DNA of 42,856 nucleotides, taken from positions 1 through 42,856 of the forward strand of contig NZ_JANFAK020000067.1 of NCBI RefSeq assembly GCF_024721315.2, written 5' to 3'. Source of the stretch: Streptomyces sp. Isolate_45. GTDB lineage: Bacteria > Actinomycetota > Actinomycetes > Streptomycetales > Streptomycetaceae. Each line of letters opens with the position of its first letter. Positions within the stretch are counted from its first letter, which is position 1. The notes below the pieces were generated by a model. It was not told where the DNA came from, ran no database searches, and saw only the letters and a program-made list of their open reading frames with translations. This document shows, piece after piece, positions 7,907-15,224 of the stretch. Position numbers and translations under genes: made by a program.

Positions 7907-8682
7907 CGGAGCCTGCTCGACGCGAGGACGGAGACCAGGTGGAGCACGGTCTGGAGCAGGGCGATGCCGGCGAGGACGGCGACGCCGAGCCGGGAGAAGA
8001 ACAGGTCGCCCCGGACCTGGTCGAGCACGGCCAGCAGCAGGATGAGGAGGGAGGCCTCGATGCCCAGGACCAGCCGGTGGAACTTCAGCGCGGCCGCGGC
8101 CCGGCGGGCCAGGGCCATGCCGGAGGAACGCGGCTCGGAGGCGGCCTCCTGGACGGGAGGCTTGCCCACCTGGTGGCGGGCGACGCCGACCAGGTCGGTC
8201 TCGGCCTTGATCAGGATCGCGCCGAGCGCCGCGAGGGTGCCCAGGAAGGCCCACAGCCAGTCGATGCGGCCGGTGCCCCACAGGTCGGAGGCGCGCAGGC
8301 CGAAGCCGACCAGGACCGCCGCGTCGCACAGGTAGGCGCCGACGCGGTCGAGGTACACCCCGGACAGCGAGAACTGCCTCTTCCAGCGGGCGACCTCGCC
8401 GTCGACGCAGTCGAGCAGCAGGTACAGCTGGACCATGACCACGCCGAGGACGGCGCCCCACACGCCGGGCACCAGCAGGGCCGGTGCGGCGAGGACGCCG
8501 GCCAGGGTCATCACGTAGGTCAGCTGGTTCGGCGTGACCTTGGTGGTGACCAACAGGCGGGTGATGCGCAGGGAGATCTCGCGCATGTACAGGCGGCCGC
8601 CCCAGTGCTCCCCGCTGCGCCGGTCCTTCACGCCCGCCGGGTGAACGACGGGCCGGAGTTCAGCTACGGATGGTCTTGGCAT
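7903..8682 (-). CDS. CDP-alcohol phosphotransferase, non-canonical active site
   Basis: A 259-residue multi-pass membrane enzyme of the CDP-alcohol phosphatidyltransferase fold. The motif reads D91, D94, G95, A98, R99, G108, D112, and then Ala116 where family members carry the fourth conserved Asp, thought to act as general base. KVTPNQLTYV precedes the first membrane segment as usual. Four to six hydrophobic segments follow, separated by a charged loop at about 165-185. The ATG overlaps the previous dehydrogenase gene by 23 bases and has no clear Shine-Dalgarno; a downstream GTG is possible. It may transfer a phospho-alcohol from a CDP donor, but the missing Asp suggests altered chemistry or a subfamily-specific base. 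Confidence 0.85.
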   Translation of the reverse strand: MPRPSVAELRPVVHPAGVKDRRSGEHWGGRLYMREISLRITRLLVTTKVTPNQLTYVMTLAGVLAAPALLVPGVWGAVLGVVMVQLYLLLDCVDGEVARWKRQFSLSGVYLDRVGAYLCDAAVLVGFGLRASDLWGTGRIDWLWAFLGTLAALGAILIKAETDLVGVARHQVGKPPVQEAASEPRSSGMALARRAAAALKFHRLVLGIEASLLILLLAVLDQVRGDLFFSRLGVAVLAGIALLQTVLHLVSVLASSRLR

Positions 8683-9721
8683 AGTCGGAGTAAGCGTCCC
8701 TGATCTCGGCGGCGGACAGGTTGAGGTGTTCCAGGATCGTGAAGCGTCCCGGACGGGTCTGGGGGGCGTACTCGACGGCCGCGACGAACTCCTCGACGCT
8801 GAACCCGATCTCCTCGGGCAGCACGGGCAGTCCGTGGCCGCGCAGGACCTCGACGAAGAGTCCGGCCTTCTCGGCGGCCCCCCGCAGGTGCATGGCGAAG
8901 GCCGCGCCGATGCCGACCTGCTCGCCGTGCAGCGCGGAGCGGCCCGGGTAGAGCAGGTCGAAGGCGTGGCTGATCTCGTGGCAGGCGCCGGAGGAGGGCC
9001 TGCTGTCGCCGCTGATCGACATGGCGATGCCGGAGAGCACGAGGGCCTCGGAGAGCACGGTGAGGAACTCGTCGTCTCCGCAACCACCGGGGTGGCGGAG
9101 CACGGACTCGCCCGCGGTGCGGGCCATCGCGGCCGCCAGGCCGTCGACGGCCTCGCCGGTGATCGCGTGCGAGAGCTCCCAGTCGGCGATGGCCGAGATG
9201 TTGGAGATCGCGTCGCCGATCCCCGCGCGGATGAACCGCACCGGGGCGTCCTTGATCACGTCGAGGTCGATGACCATCGCGATCGGGGTGGGCACCCCGT
9301 AGGAGCCGCGCCCGTTGTCGTTGTCCAGGATGGACACCGGGGAGCAGATCCCGTCGTGCGACAGGTTGGTGGCGACGGCCACCATGGGCAGGCCGACCCG
9401 CGCCGCGGCGTACTTCGCCACGTCGATGATCTTGCCGCCGCCCAGGCCCACGACGGCGTCGTAGCGGCGGCCCTTTATGTCGTCGGCCAGTTTGACCGCG
9501 GAGTCGATGGTGCCGTCGACGACCGGGTACCAGTCGGCGTGCGGCAGGACGGGCTCCAGCTTGGCGCGCAGCGCCTGGCCGGAGCCCCCGCTGATCGCGA
9601 TGGCGAGCTTGCCGGACGCGGAGATGCGCTGGTCGGCGAGCAGGCCGGCCAGGTCGTCCATCGCCCCTCGGCTGATGTCGACGACAACCGGCGAGGGGAT
9701 CAGCCGCGTCAGTACTGGCAT
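8660..9721 (-). CDS. Iron-containing alcohol dehydrogenase, glycerol-1-phosphate dehydrogenase-like
   Basis: A 353-residue member of the group that includes sn-glycerol-1-phosphate dehydrogenase (archaeal EgsA, Bacillus AraM). Visible motifs are GLGGGKIIDVAKY at about 92-104 (NAD-binding), TNLSHDGICSPVS at 118-130, GIGDAISN at 167-174, and the metal ligands Asp170, His248 or His252 in HEISHAFD, and His265 in LHGEQVGIG. By family it reduces DHAP to sn-glycerol-1-phosphate. A different polyol phosphate is possible. The ATG at 9721 overlaps the nucleotidyltransferase stop by 13 bases. Together with a CTP-type transferase and two CDP-alcohol phosphotransferases it suggests a glycerol-1-phosphate or related polyol donor pathway. 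Confidence 0.82.
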   Translation of the reverse strand: MPVLTRLIPSPVVVDISRGAMDDLAGLLADQRISASGKLAIAISGGSGQALRAKLEPVLPHADWYPVVDGTIDSAVKLADDIKGRRYDAVVGLGGGKIIDVAKYAAARVGLPMVAVATNLSHDGICSPVSILDNDNGRGSYGVPTPIAMVIDLDVIKDAPVRFIRAGIGDAISNISAIADWELSHAITGEAVDGLAAAMARTAGESVLRHPGGCGDDEFLTVLSEALVLSGIAMSISGDSRPSSGACHEISHAFDLLYPGRSALHGEQVGIGAAFAMHLRGAAEKAGLFVEVLRGHGLPVLPEEIGFSVEEFVAAVEYAPQTRPGRFTILEHLNLSAAEIRDAYSDYAKTIRS

Positions 9722-10461
9722 GCGATCGTCCGGCCCTTGGCGAGGTCGTCGTGGTTGTCGATCTCGACCCACTTGACGTCGCCGATGGGAGCGACGTCGA
9801 TGGTGAAGCCGTCGTTCACGAGCTGCTGGTAACCGTCCTCGTAGTAGAGGTCGGGGTCGCGCTCGAAGGTGGTCTTCAGGGCCTCGGCCAGCTGCTCGGC
9901 GGCCTCGGGCTCGATGAGCGTGACGCCGATGTACTCGCCCGTCGCGTCGGCCGGGTCCATCAGCTTCGTGATCTTCCGCACGCCCTGGCCCTCGGCGGTG
10001 ACGACCTTCATCTCCTCGTCGGCGAGGCTCTTCACCGCGTCGAGGGCGAGGATGATCTTCCGGCCCTCGCCGCGGGCGGCGAGCAGCGTCCTCTCGACGG
10101 ACACGGGGTGGACGGTGTCGCCGTTGGCGAGGATCACGCCCTGCTTGATGACGTCACGGGCGCACCACAGGGAGTAGGCGTTGTTCCACTCCTCGGCCTT
10201 GTCGTTGTCGATCAGCGTGATCTTGACGCCGTACTTGGCCTCCAGGGCCTCGCGGCGCTCGTACACGGCCTCCTTGCGGTAGCCGACGACGATCGCGACC
10301 TCGGTGAGGCCGACCTCCGCGAAGTTGCCGAGCGTCAGGTCGAGGACCGTCAGGCTCTCCTCCTGGCCCTCGGGGCCGACGGGCACGAGGGCCTTGGGCA
10401 GGGTGTCGGTGTAGGGACGCAGGCGGCGTCCGGCACCGGCAGCGAGTACAAGGCCGATCAT
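9709..10461 (-). CDS. Sugar/polyol-phosphate nucleotidyltransferase (NTP_transferase family)
   Basis: A 250-residue GT-A type nucleotidyltransferase. GLVLAAGAGRRLRPYTDTLPKAL at the N-terminus is the NTP-binding signature with the activating Arg and Lys. VILANGDTV is the metal-binding strand, and the C-terminal VEIDNHDDLAKGR is the second metal site seen in LicC- and inositol-phosphate-cytidylyltransferase-like enzymes. Because it sits with CDP-alcohol phosphotransferases I infer CTP as the nucleotide and a polyol or glycerol phosphate as the partner. The ATG overlaps the upstream gene's stop as ATGA and has an excellent GAAGGAG. Confidence 0.88.
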   Translation of the reverse strand: MIGLVLAAGAGRRLRPYTDTLPKALVPVGPEGQEESLTVLDLTLGNFAEVGLTEVAIVVGYRKEAVYERREALEAKYGVKITLIDNDKAEEWNNAYSLWCARDVIKQGVILANGDTVHPVSVERTLLAARGEGRKIILALDAVKSLADEEMKVVTAEGQGVRKITKLMDPADATGEYIGVTLIEPEAAEQLAEALKTTFERDPDLYYEDGYQQLVNDGFTIDVAPIGDVKWVEIDNHDDLAKGRTIACQY

Positions 10462-12236
10462 GCTGGTTCTCCTTCGTCATGTACGGCGGGTGCTCCGGAG
10501 GAGACCCAGAAGCGGATGCTCTCCACGAGCACCACCAGTGCCACGAACACGGCCATGGCCGTGAGCGCGACGGGGAACGCGTCACGGGCGAGGACGGTGG
10601 CCAGGACCACGGTCAGCAGGACCCGGCCCTCGTGGCCGCCGGTCGTCCGCACCAGCCAGTGCGGGGGCGCGCCCGAGCCACCGCGGATGCGGTAGACCGT
10701 GTCGTAGTGATGGTAGGCGACCGCCGCGACCAGTCCGAATGCGGCGGGAAGGGCCCCGGGGACGTCCGCCTTCCAGGCGAGGACGAGGACCGTCACGTAC
10801 TCGGCGAACCGGAAGAACGGCGGGATCAGCCAGTCGAGGGGGCCCTTGAGGGGCCTGTCCACCGCCGCGCCGGAGACCAGGACGTAGACCAGAGCCGTCC
10901 CGATCAGCCAGGGGTCACCGAAGTCGCGGGTGACGGCGGCGCCGGTCATCAGCAGCGAAGCGAGCCCGGCCAGCCACACGGCGGCCCGGTCGGGCCGTTT
11001 GCCGGGCCGCCGGGAGGTCCAGGCGAGCACAGCGGAGTCGGCGAGGTCCGCGAGGGCCTGCGCCGCCCGGTCGGTGCGGGTCGCCTTGCGGGTCAGGGAG
11101 CGCAGGACGCGACCGGCGGTCGTGTAGAGGGCCCCGAAGGCGCAGCCGATGAGGAGCGCGTAGAAGACCGTGCGGGGGGTGGTGAGGGCGGTCAGGACCG
11201 CGATCATCGCCCAACGCTCACCGATCGGCAGGATGATCATCCGCCGGACCCAGACCGTCCATCCGACGCTGTCGAGCCGGCCGGAGAGGGCCGCGGTGGG
11301 ACTCGTGTTGGCGGTCGCGTCGTGGTTCGCCTCGTTGAAGGAGAAGTCGACGACGTGCCGGCAGGTCATGAGGATCATCGCGCCGAGGGCCAGGCCCCAG
11401 ACGTCGTCGCCGTTCCTGGCCGCGCCGAGCGCGAGGCCCGCGTAGAAGGCGTACTCCTTCGCGCGGTCGAAGGTCGCGTCGAGCCAGGCGCCCATCGTCG
11501 AGTACTGGAGCGAGTAGCGGGCGAGCTGCCCGTCGGTGCAGTCCAGGACGAAGGAGACGAGCAGCAGCACACCGGCCGCGACGTAGCCCCAGCGGTCACC
11601 GGTGGCGGCGCAGCCCGCCGCGATCAGCGCGGTGATCAGCGAGGCCGTGGTGACCTGGTTCGGGGTGAGGCCGCGGCGCGCGCACCAGCGGGCGATGTAG
11701 CGCGAGTAGGGGCTGATGAAGAAGGTGGTGAAGAACCCGTCGCGGGACTTGACCGCGGTCCGCAACCGGACGGCCTCGTCGTCCACGGCCGCGACGGCGG
11801 CGACGGCGCTCTCGCGCTCCGCCTCCCCGGCGGGTACGGCGGCGACGAGCGTGCCCAGTTCGGGCCGCTGGACCGTCGTACCGGAGTCTTCGACGGCGGC
11901 CGCGAGCCGGTCGGGGTAGGGCCCGGCGCCCAGCGCCTCGGGCGCGAGGGCCGCGGCCTCGTCGAGGGCGGCGCGGGCGTCGCCCCGTACGGCGAGTGCG
12001 CCGGTCACGGCGCAGGCGTCGAAGCGCGGGTCGGTCAGTGCGAGGCGCAGTGCGTGGACGTGCCCGACGAAGGCGCTGTCGACGACGGCCACGCGTTGAT
12101 CGGCCGGTACGTCGGCCAGGGCCGCGGCGGTGTCTTCTGGACCGGTGACCGGGCGGACGTCGAACCCGAGCGACAGCAGCTCGTCCGCAAGCGGCGATCC
12201 GGGTACCGGCGGGCCGGTGAGGATGACGGTCGGCAG
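10458..12236 (-). CDS. CDP-alcohol phosphotransferase with extra N-terminal domain
   Basis: A large membrane enzyme, 592 residues if it starts at the CTG I favour (12236). AAGGAG stands nine bases before that CTG, and the frame encodes VILTGPPVPGSPL-type sequence, plausible as the first strand of a soluble domain. The first conventional start, GTG at 12092, has no ribosome-binding site and would cut the domain. After about 165 soluble residues comes DGFFTTFFISPYSRYIARW, then GLTPNQVT and a canonical motif DCTDGQLAR followed by GAWLDATFD, with all four Asp present. Many membrane segments follow, more than in the basic family. The arrangement resembles inositol-phosphate cytidylyltransferase/DIPP-synthase fusions, but the N-domain lacks the nucleotidyltransferase signature. 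This is the first gene of the operon. Confidence 0.85.
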   Translation of the reverse strand: MPTVILTGPPVPGSPLADELLSLGFDVRPVTGPEDTAAALADVPADQRVAVVDSAFVGHVHALRLALTDPRFDACAVTGALAVRGDARAALDEAAALAPEALGAGPYPDRLAAAVEDSGTTVQRPELGTLVAAVPAGEAERESAVAAVAAVDDEAVRLRTAVKSRDGFFTTFFISPYSRYIARWCARRGLTPNQVTTASLITALIAAGCAATGDRWGYVAAGVLLLVSFVLDCTDGQLARYSLQYSTMGAWLDATFDRAKEYAFYAGLALGAARNGDDVWGLALGAMILMTCRHVVDFSFNEANHDATANTSPTAALSGRLDSVGWTVWVRRMIILPIGERWAMIAVLTALTTPRTVFYALLIGCAFGALYTTAGRVLRSLTRKATRTDRAAQALADLADSAVLAWTSRRPGKRPDRAAVWLAGLASLLMTGAAVTRDFGDPWLIGTALVYVLVSGAAVDRPLKGPLDWLIPPFFRFAEYVTVLVLAWKADVPGALPAAFGLVAAVAYHHYDTVYRIRGGSGAPPHWLVRTTGGHEGRVLLTVVLATVLARDAFPVALTAMAVFVALVVLVESIRFWVSSGAPAVHDEGEPA

Positions 12237-12566
12237 ACGAACTCACTCCTTGCAGCGCGTACGGGACGGCCGCCGCGAGGGGCGGCGGCACGTCGGCAGA
12301 GGCTATCGGATGAATGGAAGCCGGCATTCATCAGCTGTTTACGGCCGGATGTTACGGTGGACGAAGACGCGTTCGACTTGTGTAAACGCGTCCGTGAACA
12401 TCTGGTCGGCACACGAGCGGGAAAGAGGTGGGGTTGATGACCGTCGTAGCGATCGCGGCCATGCGCGGCGAGCTCCGGGACATCACCACTTCCTTCCGGG
12501 CGTCCGGCCGGGTCTGATCGGACCGATCGACCCCGTCGGCCGGAGCCCCTTCCTCAAGGGTTCACG
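12237..12566. promoter_or_regulatory. Divergent intergenic region with two inverted repeats
   Basis: About 330 bp separate the minus-strand envelope operon from the plus-strand methyltransferase fusion. Two perfect inverted repeats stand out: GATGAATG (12309-12316) with CATTCATC (12325-12332), spacer 8; and ACGCGTT (12367-12373) with AACGCGT (12385-12391), spacer 11. This part is visibly AT-richer than its flanks. A third palindrome, GATCGG-A-CCGATC, lies at 12516-12528 over the stop of a 26-codon ORF. They are candidate operators for divergent control; no -35/-10 pair is convincing. Confidence 0.45.
12437..12517 (+). CDS. Possible 26-residue small ORF
   Basis: ATG at 12437 follows GAAAGAGGTGGGG, a strong ribosome-binding site, and the frame runs 26 codons (starts MTVVAIAAMRGEL) to TGA at 12515-12517. 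It ends 49 bases before the TTG of the methyltransferase fusion. No family is recognised. It could be a leader peptide or the remnant of a longer gene. The ribosome-binding site is the main support. Confidence 0.35.
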   Translation: MTVVAIAAMRGELRDITTSFRASGRV

Positions 12567-13874
12567 TTGACCGACCACACCAGCACCACCCCTTTCTCTC
12601 CGGACACCTCCGACGAGGCCGTCTTCGCGGCCTTCATGGAGCTGCACCGGGGTCTGCCCCGGCAGTCCCCGGGCTCCGACGCGTCCACGCGCCGGTTGTT
12701 GTCCCTGTGCGGACCGCTGCCCGAGCGGCCGCGCGTCCTCGACATCGGCTGCGGCCCCGGCCGCAGCGCCCTGCTGCTCGCCGCCGAGGCGGGCGGCGCG
12801 GGCCTCGCCGAGGTGACCGCCGTCGACCTGTACGAACCGTTCCTCGACGAGCTGCGCGCCGCCGCCGCGGCCCGCGGGCTCGGCGACCGCGTCCGGGCCG
12901 TCAACGCGGACATGGGCGCACTCCCCTACGAGGACGGCTCGTTCGACCTCGTGTGGGCGGAGGGTTCCGCCTACGTCCTCGGCTTCGACCGGGCACTCGC
13001 CCGGTGGAGGCGACTGCTCGCACCCGGCGGCACCCTCGTGCTGAGCGAGTGCGAGTGGACCGCGGCGGAGCCCTCCGCCGGGGCGCGGGCCTTCTGGGAC
13101 CCGCAGTACCCGCTGCGCTTCCCCGCCCGCCACCTCGCCGCCGTCCAGGCGGCCGGGTACCGCGTGCTGGGAGTCCACCCCCAACCGGACTCCGACTGGG
13201 CCGAGTACTACGGCCCGCTCGGCGAACGCGTCCGGACCGCCGAAGCCCCGACCGCCGCGGCGGGGGTCGCGCTCGCGGCCGTGCGCGAGGAGCTCGACGT
13301 ACGGGTGCGGCACGGGCACGAGTACGGGTACACGGGCTACGTCCTGAGCCCGGTGACCGACGGCGACGACGGGCGGTGGCCCGCCCGGCCGGAGACCCCG
13401 GCCGACGTGGCCGCCGTACGCGCCGTCAACCTGGCCGCCTTCGAGAGCCCGTTGGAGGCCGACCTCGTGGACGCGTTGCGCGCCGACGCGTCCTGGCTGC
13501 CGGGGCTCTCGTACGTCGCCGAGGCACCCGACGGGTCGGTGGCGGCGCACGCCCTGCTGACCCGCTGCGAGGTGGACGGCGTACCGGCGCTCGCGCTCGC
13601 CCCGGTCGCGACCGATCCCGCGCTGCAGCGTTCGGGGGCCGGGAGTTCCGTCGTACGGGCCCTGCTCGCGGCGGCCCGGGAGCGGGGCGAGGCGCTGGTC
13701 CTGGTCCTCGGACATCCCGAGTACTACCCGCGCTTCGGCTTCGCTCCGGCGTCGCGGTTCGGGATCCGGGCGCCCTTCGAGGTACCGGACGGGGCCATGA
13801 TGGCGCTCGTGCTGGACGACCGGCTGCCGGTCCCGACCGGCACCATCCGCTACCCCGCGCCGTTCGGTGTCTGA
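12567..13874 (+). CDS. SAM-dependent methyltransferase fused to GNAT acetyltransferase
   Basis: A 435-residue two-domain protein. Residues 1-250 form a class I methyltransferase: motif I is VLDIGCGPGRS at about 57-67, the acidic strand is VTAVDLYEPFL, and VNADMGALPYEDGSFDLVWAEG covers motifs II and III. Residues from about 265 form a GNAT N-acetyltransferase: APVATDPALQRSGAGSSVVRALL is the acetyl-CoA loop region and LVLGHPEYYPRFGFAPAS is typical of the COG3153 group. Start is TTG at 12567 with AAGGG upstream. Substrates are unknown; the fusion suggests one small molecule or peptide is modified twice. A terminator-like hairpin follows 25 bases after the stop. Confidence 0.87.
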   Translation: MTDHTSTTPFSPDTSDEAVFAAFMELHRGLPRQSPGSDASTRRLLSLCGPLPERPRVLDIGCGPGRSALLLAAEAGGAGLAEVTAVDLYEPFLDELRAAAAARGLGDRVRAVNADMGALPYEDGSFDLVWAEGSAYVLGFDRALARWRRLLAPGGTLVLSECEWTAAEPSAGARAFWDPQYPLRFPARHLAAVQAAGYRVLGVHPQPDSDWAEYYGPLGERVRTAEAPTAAAGVALAAVREELDVRVRHGHEYGYTGYVLSPVTDGDDGRWPARPETPADVAAVRAVNLAAFESPLEADLVDALRADASWLPGLSYVAEAPDGSVAAHALLTRCEVDGVPALALAPVATDPALQRSGAGSSVVRALLAAARERGEALVLVLGHPEYYPRFGFAPASRFGIRAPFEVPDGAMMALVLDDRLPVPTGTIRYPAPFGV

Positions 13875-13949
13875 TCCACCGCGCGTGACGGACTGACGCT
13901 CCGCCCCCCATCGCCTATCACGCGATGGGGGGCGGACATGCGTGGATCA
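13872..13949 (+). terminator. Large nested hairpin after methyltransferase-GNAT gene
   Basis: A perfect 15-bp stem, TCCGCCCCCCATCGC at 13900-13914 pairing with 13922-13936, closes a 7-base loop. It is nested inside an outer 8-bp pair TGATCCAC (13872-13879) and GTGGATCA (13942-13949). The outer left arm overlaps the methyltransferase-GNAT stop codon. It probably terminates transcription ahead of idi; the outer pair makes it larger than a usual terminator. Confidence 0.7.
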
Positions 13950-14016
13950 CGCGAAGTGGGGATGAGCCCCTTTTGTACGGCAGACTGAAGGTCGAAGTCC
14001 GAAGCGAAGGATGGGT

Positions 14017-14616
14017 ATGCCGACCACACCAGCCACCGCCGCGCAGAGCGGGTCCCCCGGCGCCGGCACTCAGGAAGCGATCATGCTCGAACTGGTCGAC
14101 GAAGCCGGCAACACCATCGGTACGGCGGAGAAGTTGTCCGCCCACCAGGCGCCCGGTCTGCTGCACCGGGCGTTCTCCGTGTTCCTCTTCGACGAGCAGG
14201 GCCGACTGTTGCTCCAGCAGCGCGCCCTCGGGAAGTACCACTCCCCCGGCGTCTGGTCGAACACGTGTTGCGGTCACCCCTACCCCGGCGAGTCCCCGTT
14301 CGCGGCGGCGGCCCGGCGGACCCATGAGGAGTTGGGGTTGTCGCCGTCGCTGCTCGCGGAGGCCGGGACCGTGCGCTACAACCATCCGGACCCCGCGTCC
14401 GGGCTGGTAGAGCAGGAGTACAACCACCTGTTCGTGGGACTCGCGCAGGCCGGACCGGAGCCGGATCCGGAGGAGGTCGGCGACACCGCGTTCGTCACCG
14501 CCGAGGAACTGGCGAAGCGGCACGCCGAGGTGCCGTTCTCGGCCTGGTTCATGACCGTGCTGGACGCGGCGAGGCCCGCGATCCGCGAGCTGACCGGCGA
14601 CAACGCGGGCTGGTAG
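14017..14616 (+). CDS. idi: Isopentenyl-diphosphate delta-isomerase, type I
   Basis: A 199-residue Nudix-fold enzyme that interconverts IPP and DMAPP. The catalytic Cys is in WSNTCCGHPYPGE and the Glu metal/catalytic site is in LVEQEYNHLFVG. HRAFSVFLF and RRTHEELG (Nudix-like helix) are also present, and length fits the family. I chose the second ATG (14017), seven bases after GAAGG, because the ATG at 14011 abuts the ribosome-binding site and the peptide MPTTPAT matches what I recall of Streptomyces homologues. It supplies substrates for the prenyl synthase and squalene genes about 10 kb away. A short GC hairpin (14694-14708) lies between it and the convergent ATPase gene. Confidence 0.95.
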   Translation: MPTTPATAAQSGSPGAGTQEAIMLELVDEAGNTIGTAEKLSAHQAPGLLHRAFSVFLFDEQGRLLLQQRALGKYHSPGVWSNTCCGHPYPGESPFAAAARRTHEELGLSPSLLAEAGTVRYNHPDPASGLVEQEYNHLFVGLAQAGPEPDPEEVGDTAFVTAEELAKRHAEVPFSAWFMTVLDAARPAIRELTGDNAGW

Positions 14617-14693
14617 GTCGTCCGCGGGCAGGGCGTCCCCGAACCGGCGGGACGCCGGCGGGTGGTGGGACGTACCTGAACGGTGGGACACCC

Positions 14694-14708
14694 CGGGCCG
14701 CCGGCCCG
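14694..14708. terminator. Weak GC hairpin between convergent genes
   Basis: CGGGCC (14694-14699) pairs with GGCCCG (14703-14708) across a 3-base loop, between idi and the minus-strand ATP-binding protein. It could end either transcript; the stem is only six pairs. Confidence 0.3.
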
Positions 14709-14726
14709 TCGTTCCGCACGGGCCGG

Positions 14727-15224
14727 TCAGGACGTGGGGTTGCGCGGGGCGGTCAGGGGCAGGGCGGCCCAGATCACCTTGCCGCCGGTCGAGGTGTGCT
14801 CGACGTCGCAGACCCCGCCGGCCTCCAGCGTCACCTCGCGGACGAGGAGCAGGCCCCGGCCGCCGGTCTGGCCGAAGTCGGCCTCCAGCGCCTTGGGGCG
14901 GTACGGGTGGTTGTCCTCGACGGCCACCCGTACCCACTCGCGACCCACCGCGACCTCGACGGCCACCTCCGGGGAGAGCAGGGCCGCGTGCCGCACGGAG
15001 TTCGTCACCAGTTCGGAGACGATCAGCAGCAGGGAGTACACGAGGTCCTGATGGGCCGGTACGCCCTGCCGGCCGAGCAGGTCACGGACCGCGCGGCGGG
15101 CCTGCGGAACGGATTCTTCTACCGCCGGCGCGGTGAAGCGCCACACTCCCTCGTACGCGAGGGGGTCCGCCGGAGCAGGCGCCTCACCTCCCCCGGCTGG
15201 CGGGACGTTCCCGCTGTCTGTCAT
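14727..15224 (-). CDS. RsbW-like ATP-binding protein (HATPase, anti-sigma type)
   Basis: A 165-residue stand-alone GHKL ATPase domain, common in streptomycetes. The N box is SELVTNSVRHA, G1 is VEDNHPYRP, and G2 is TGGRGLLLV. No histidine-kinase dimerisation helix or membrane segment is present. Members act as anti-sigma factors or switch kinases that phosphorylate anti-sigma-factor antagonists; the partner is not encoded in the window. Residues 1-35 are Pro/Gly/Ala-rich. I chose the ATG at 15224, after GGGGG; a GTG twelve codons upstream lacks a site. Confidence 0.85.
   Translation of the reverse strand: MTDSGNVPPAGGGEAPAPADPLAYEGVWRFTAPAVEESVPQARRAVRDLLGRQGVPAHQDLVYSLLLIVSELVTNSVRHAALLSPEVAVEVAVGREWVRVAVEDNHPYRPKALEADFGQTGGRGLLLVREVTLEAGGVCDVEHTSTGGKVIWAALPLTAPRNPTS

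Noticed and set aside
10479..12437. A 652-codon plus-strand open frame over the CDP-alcohol phosphotransferase
   Set aside because: Antisense shadow with biased Gly/Glu/Arg composition and no family motif; the opposite strand has a canonical active site.
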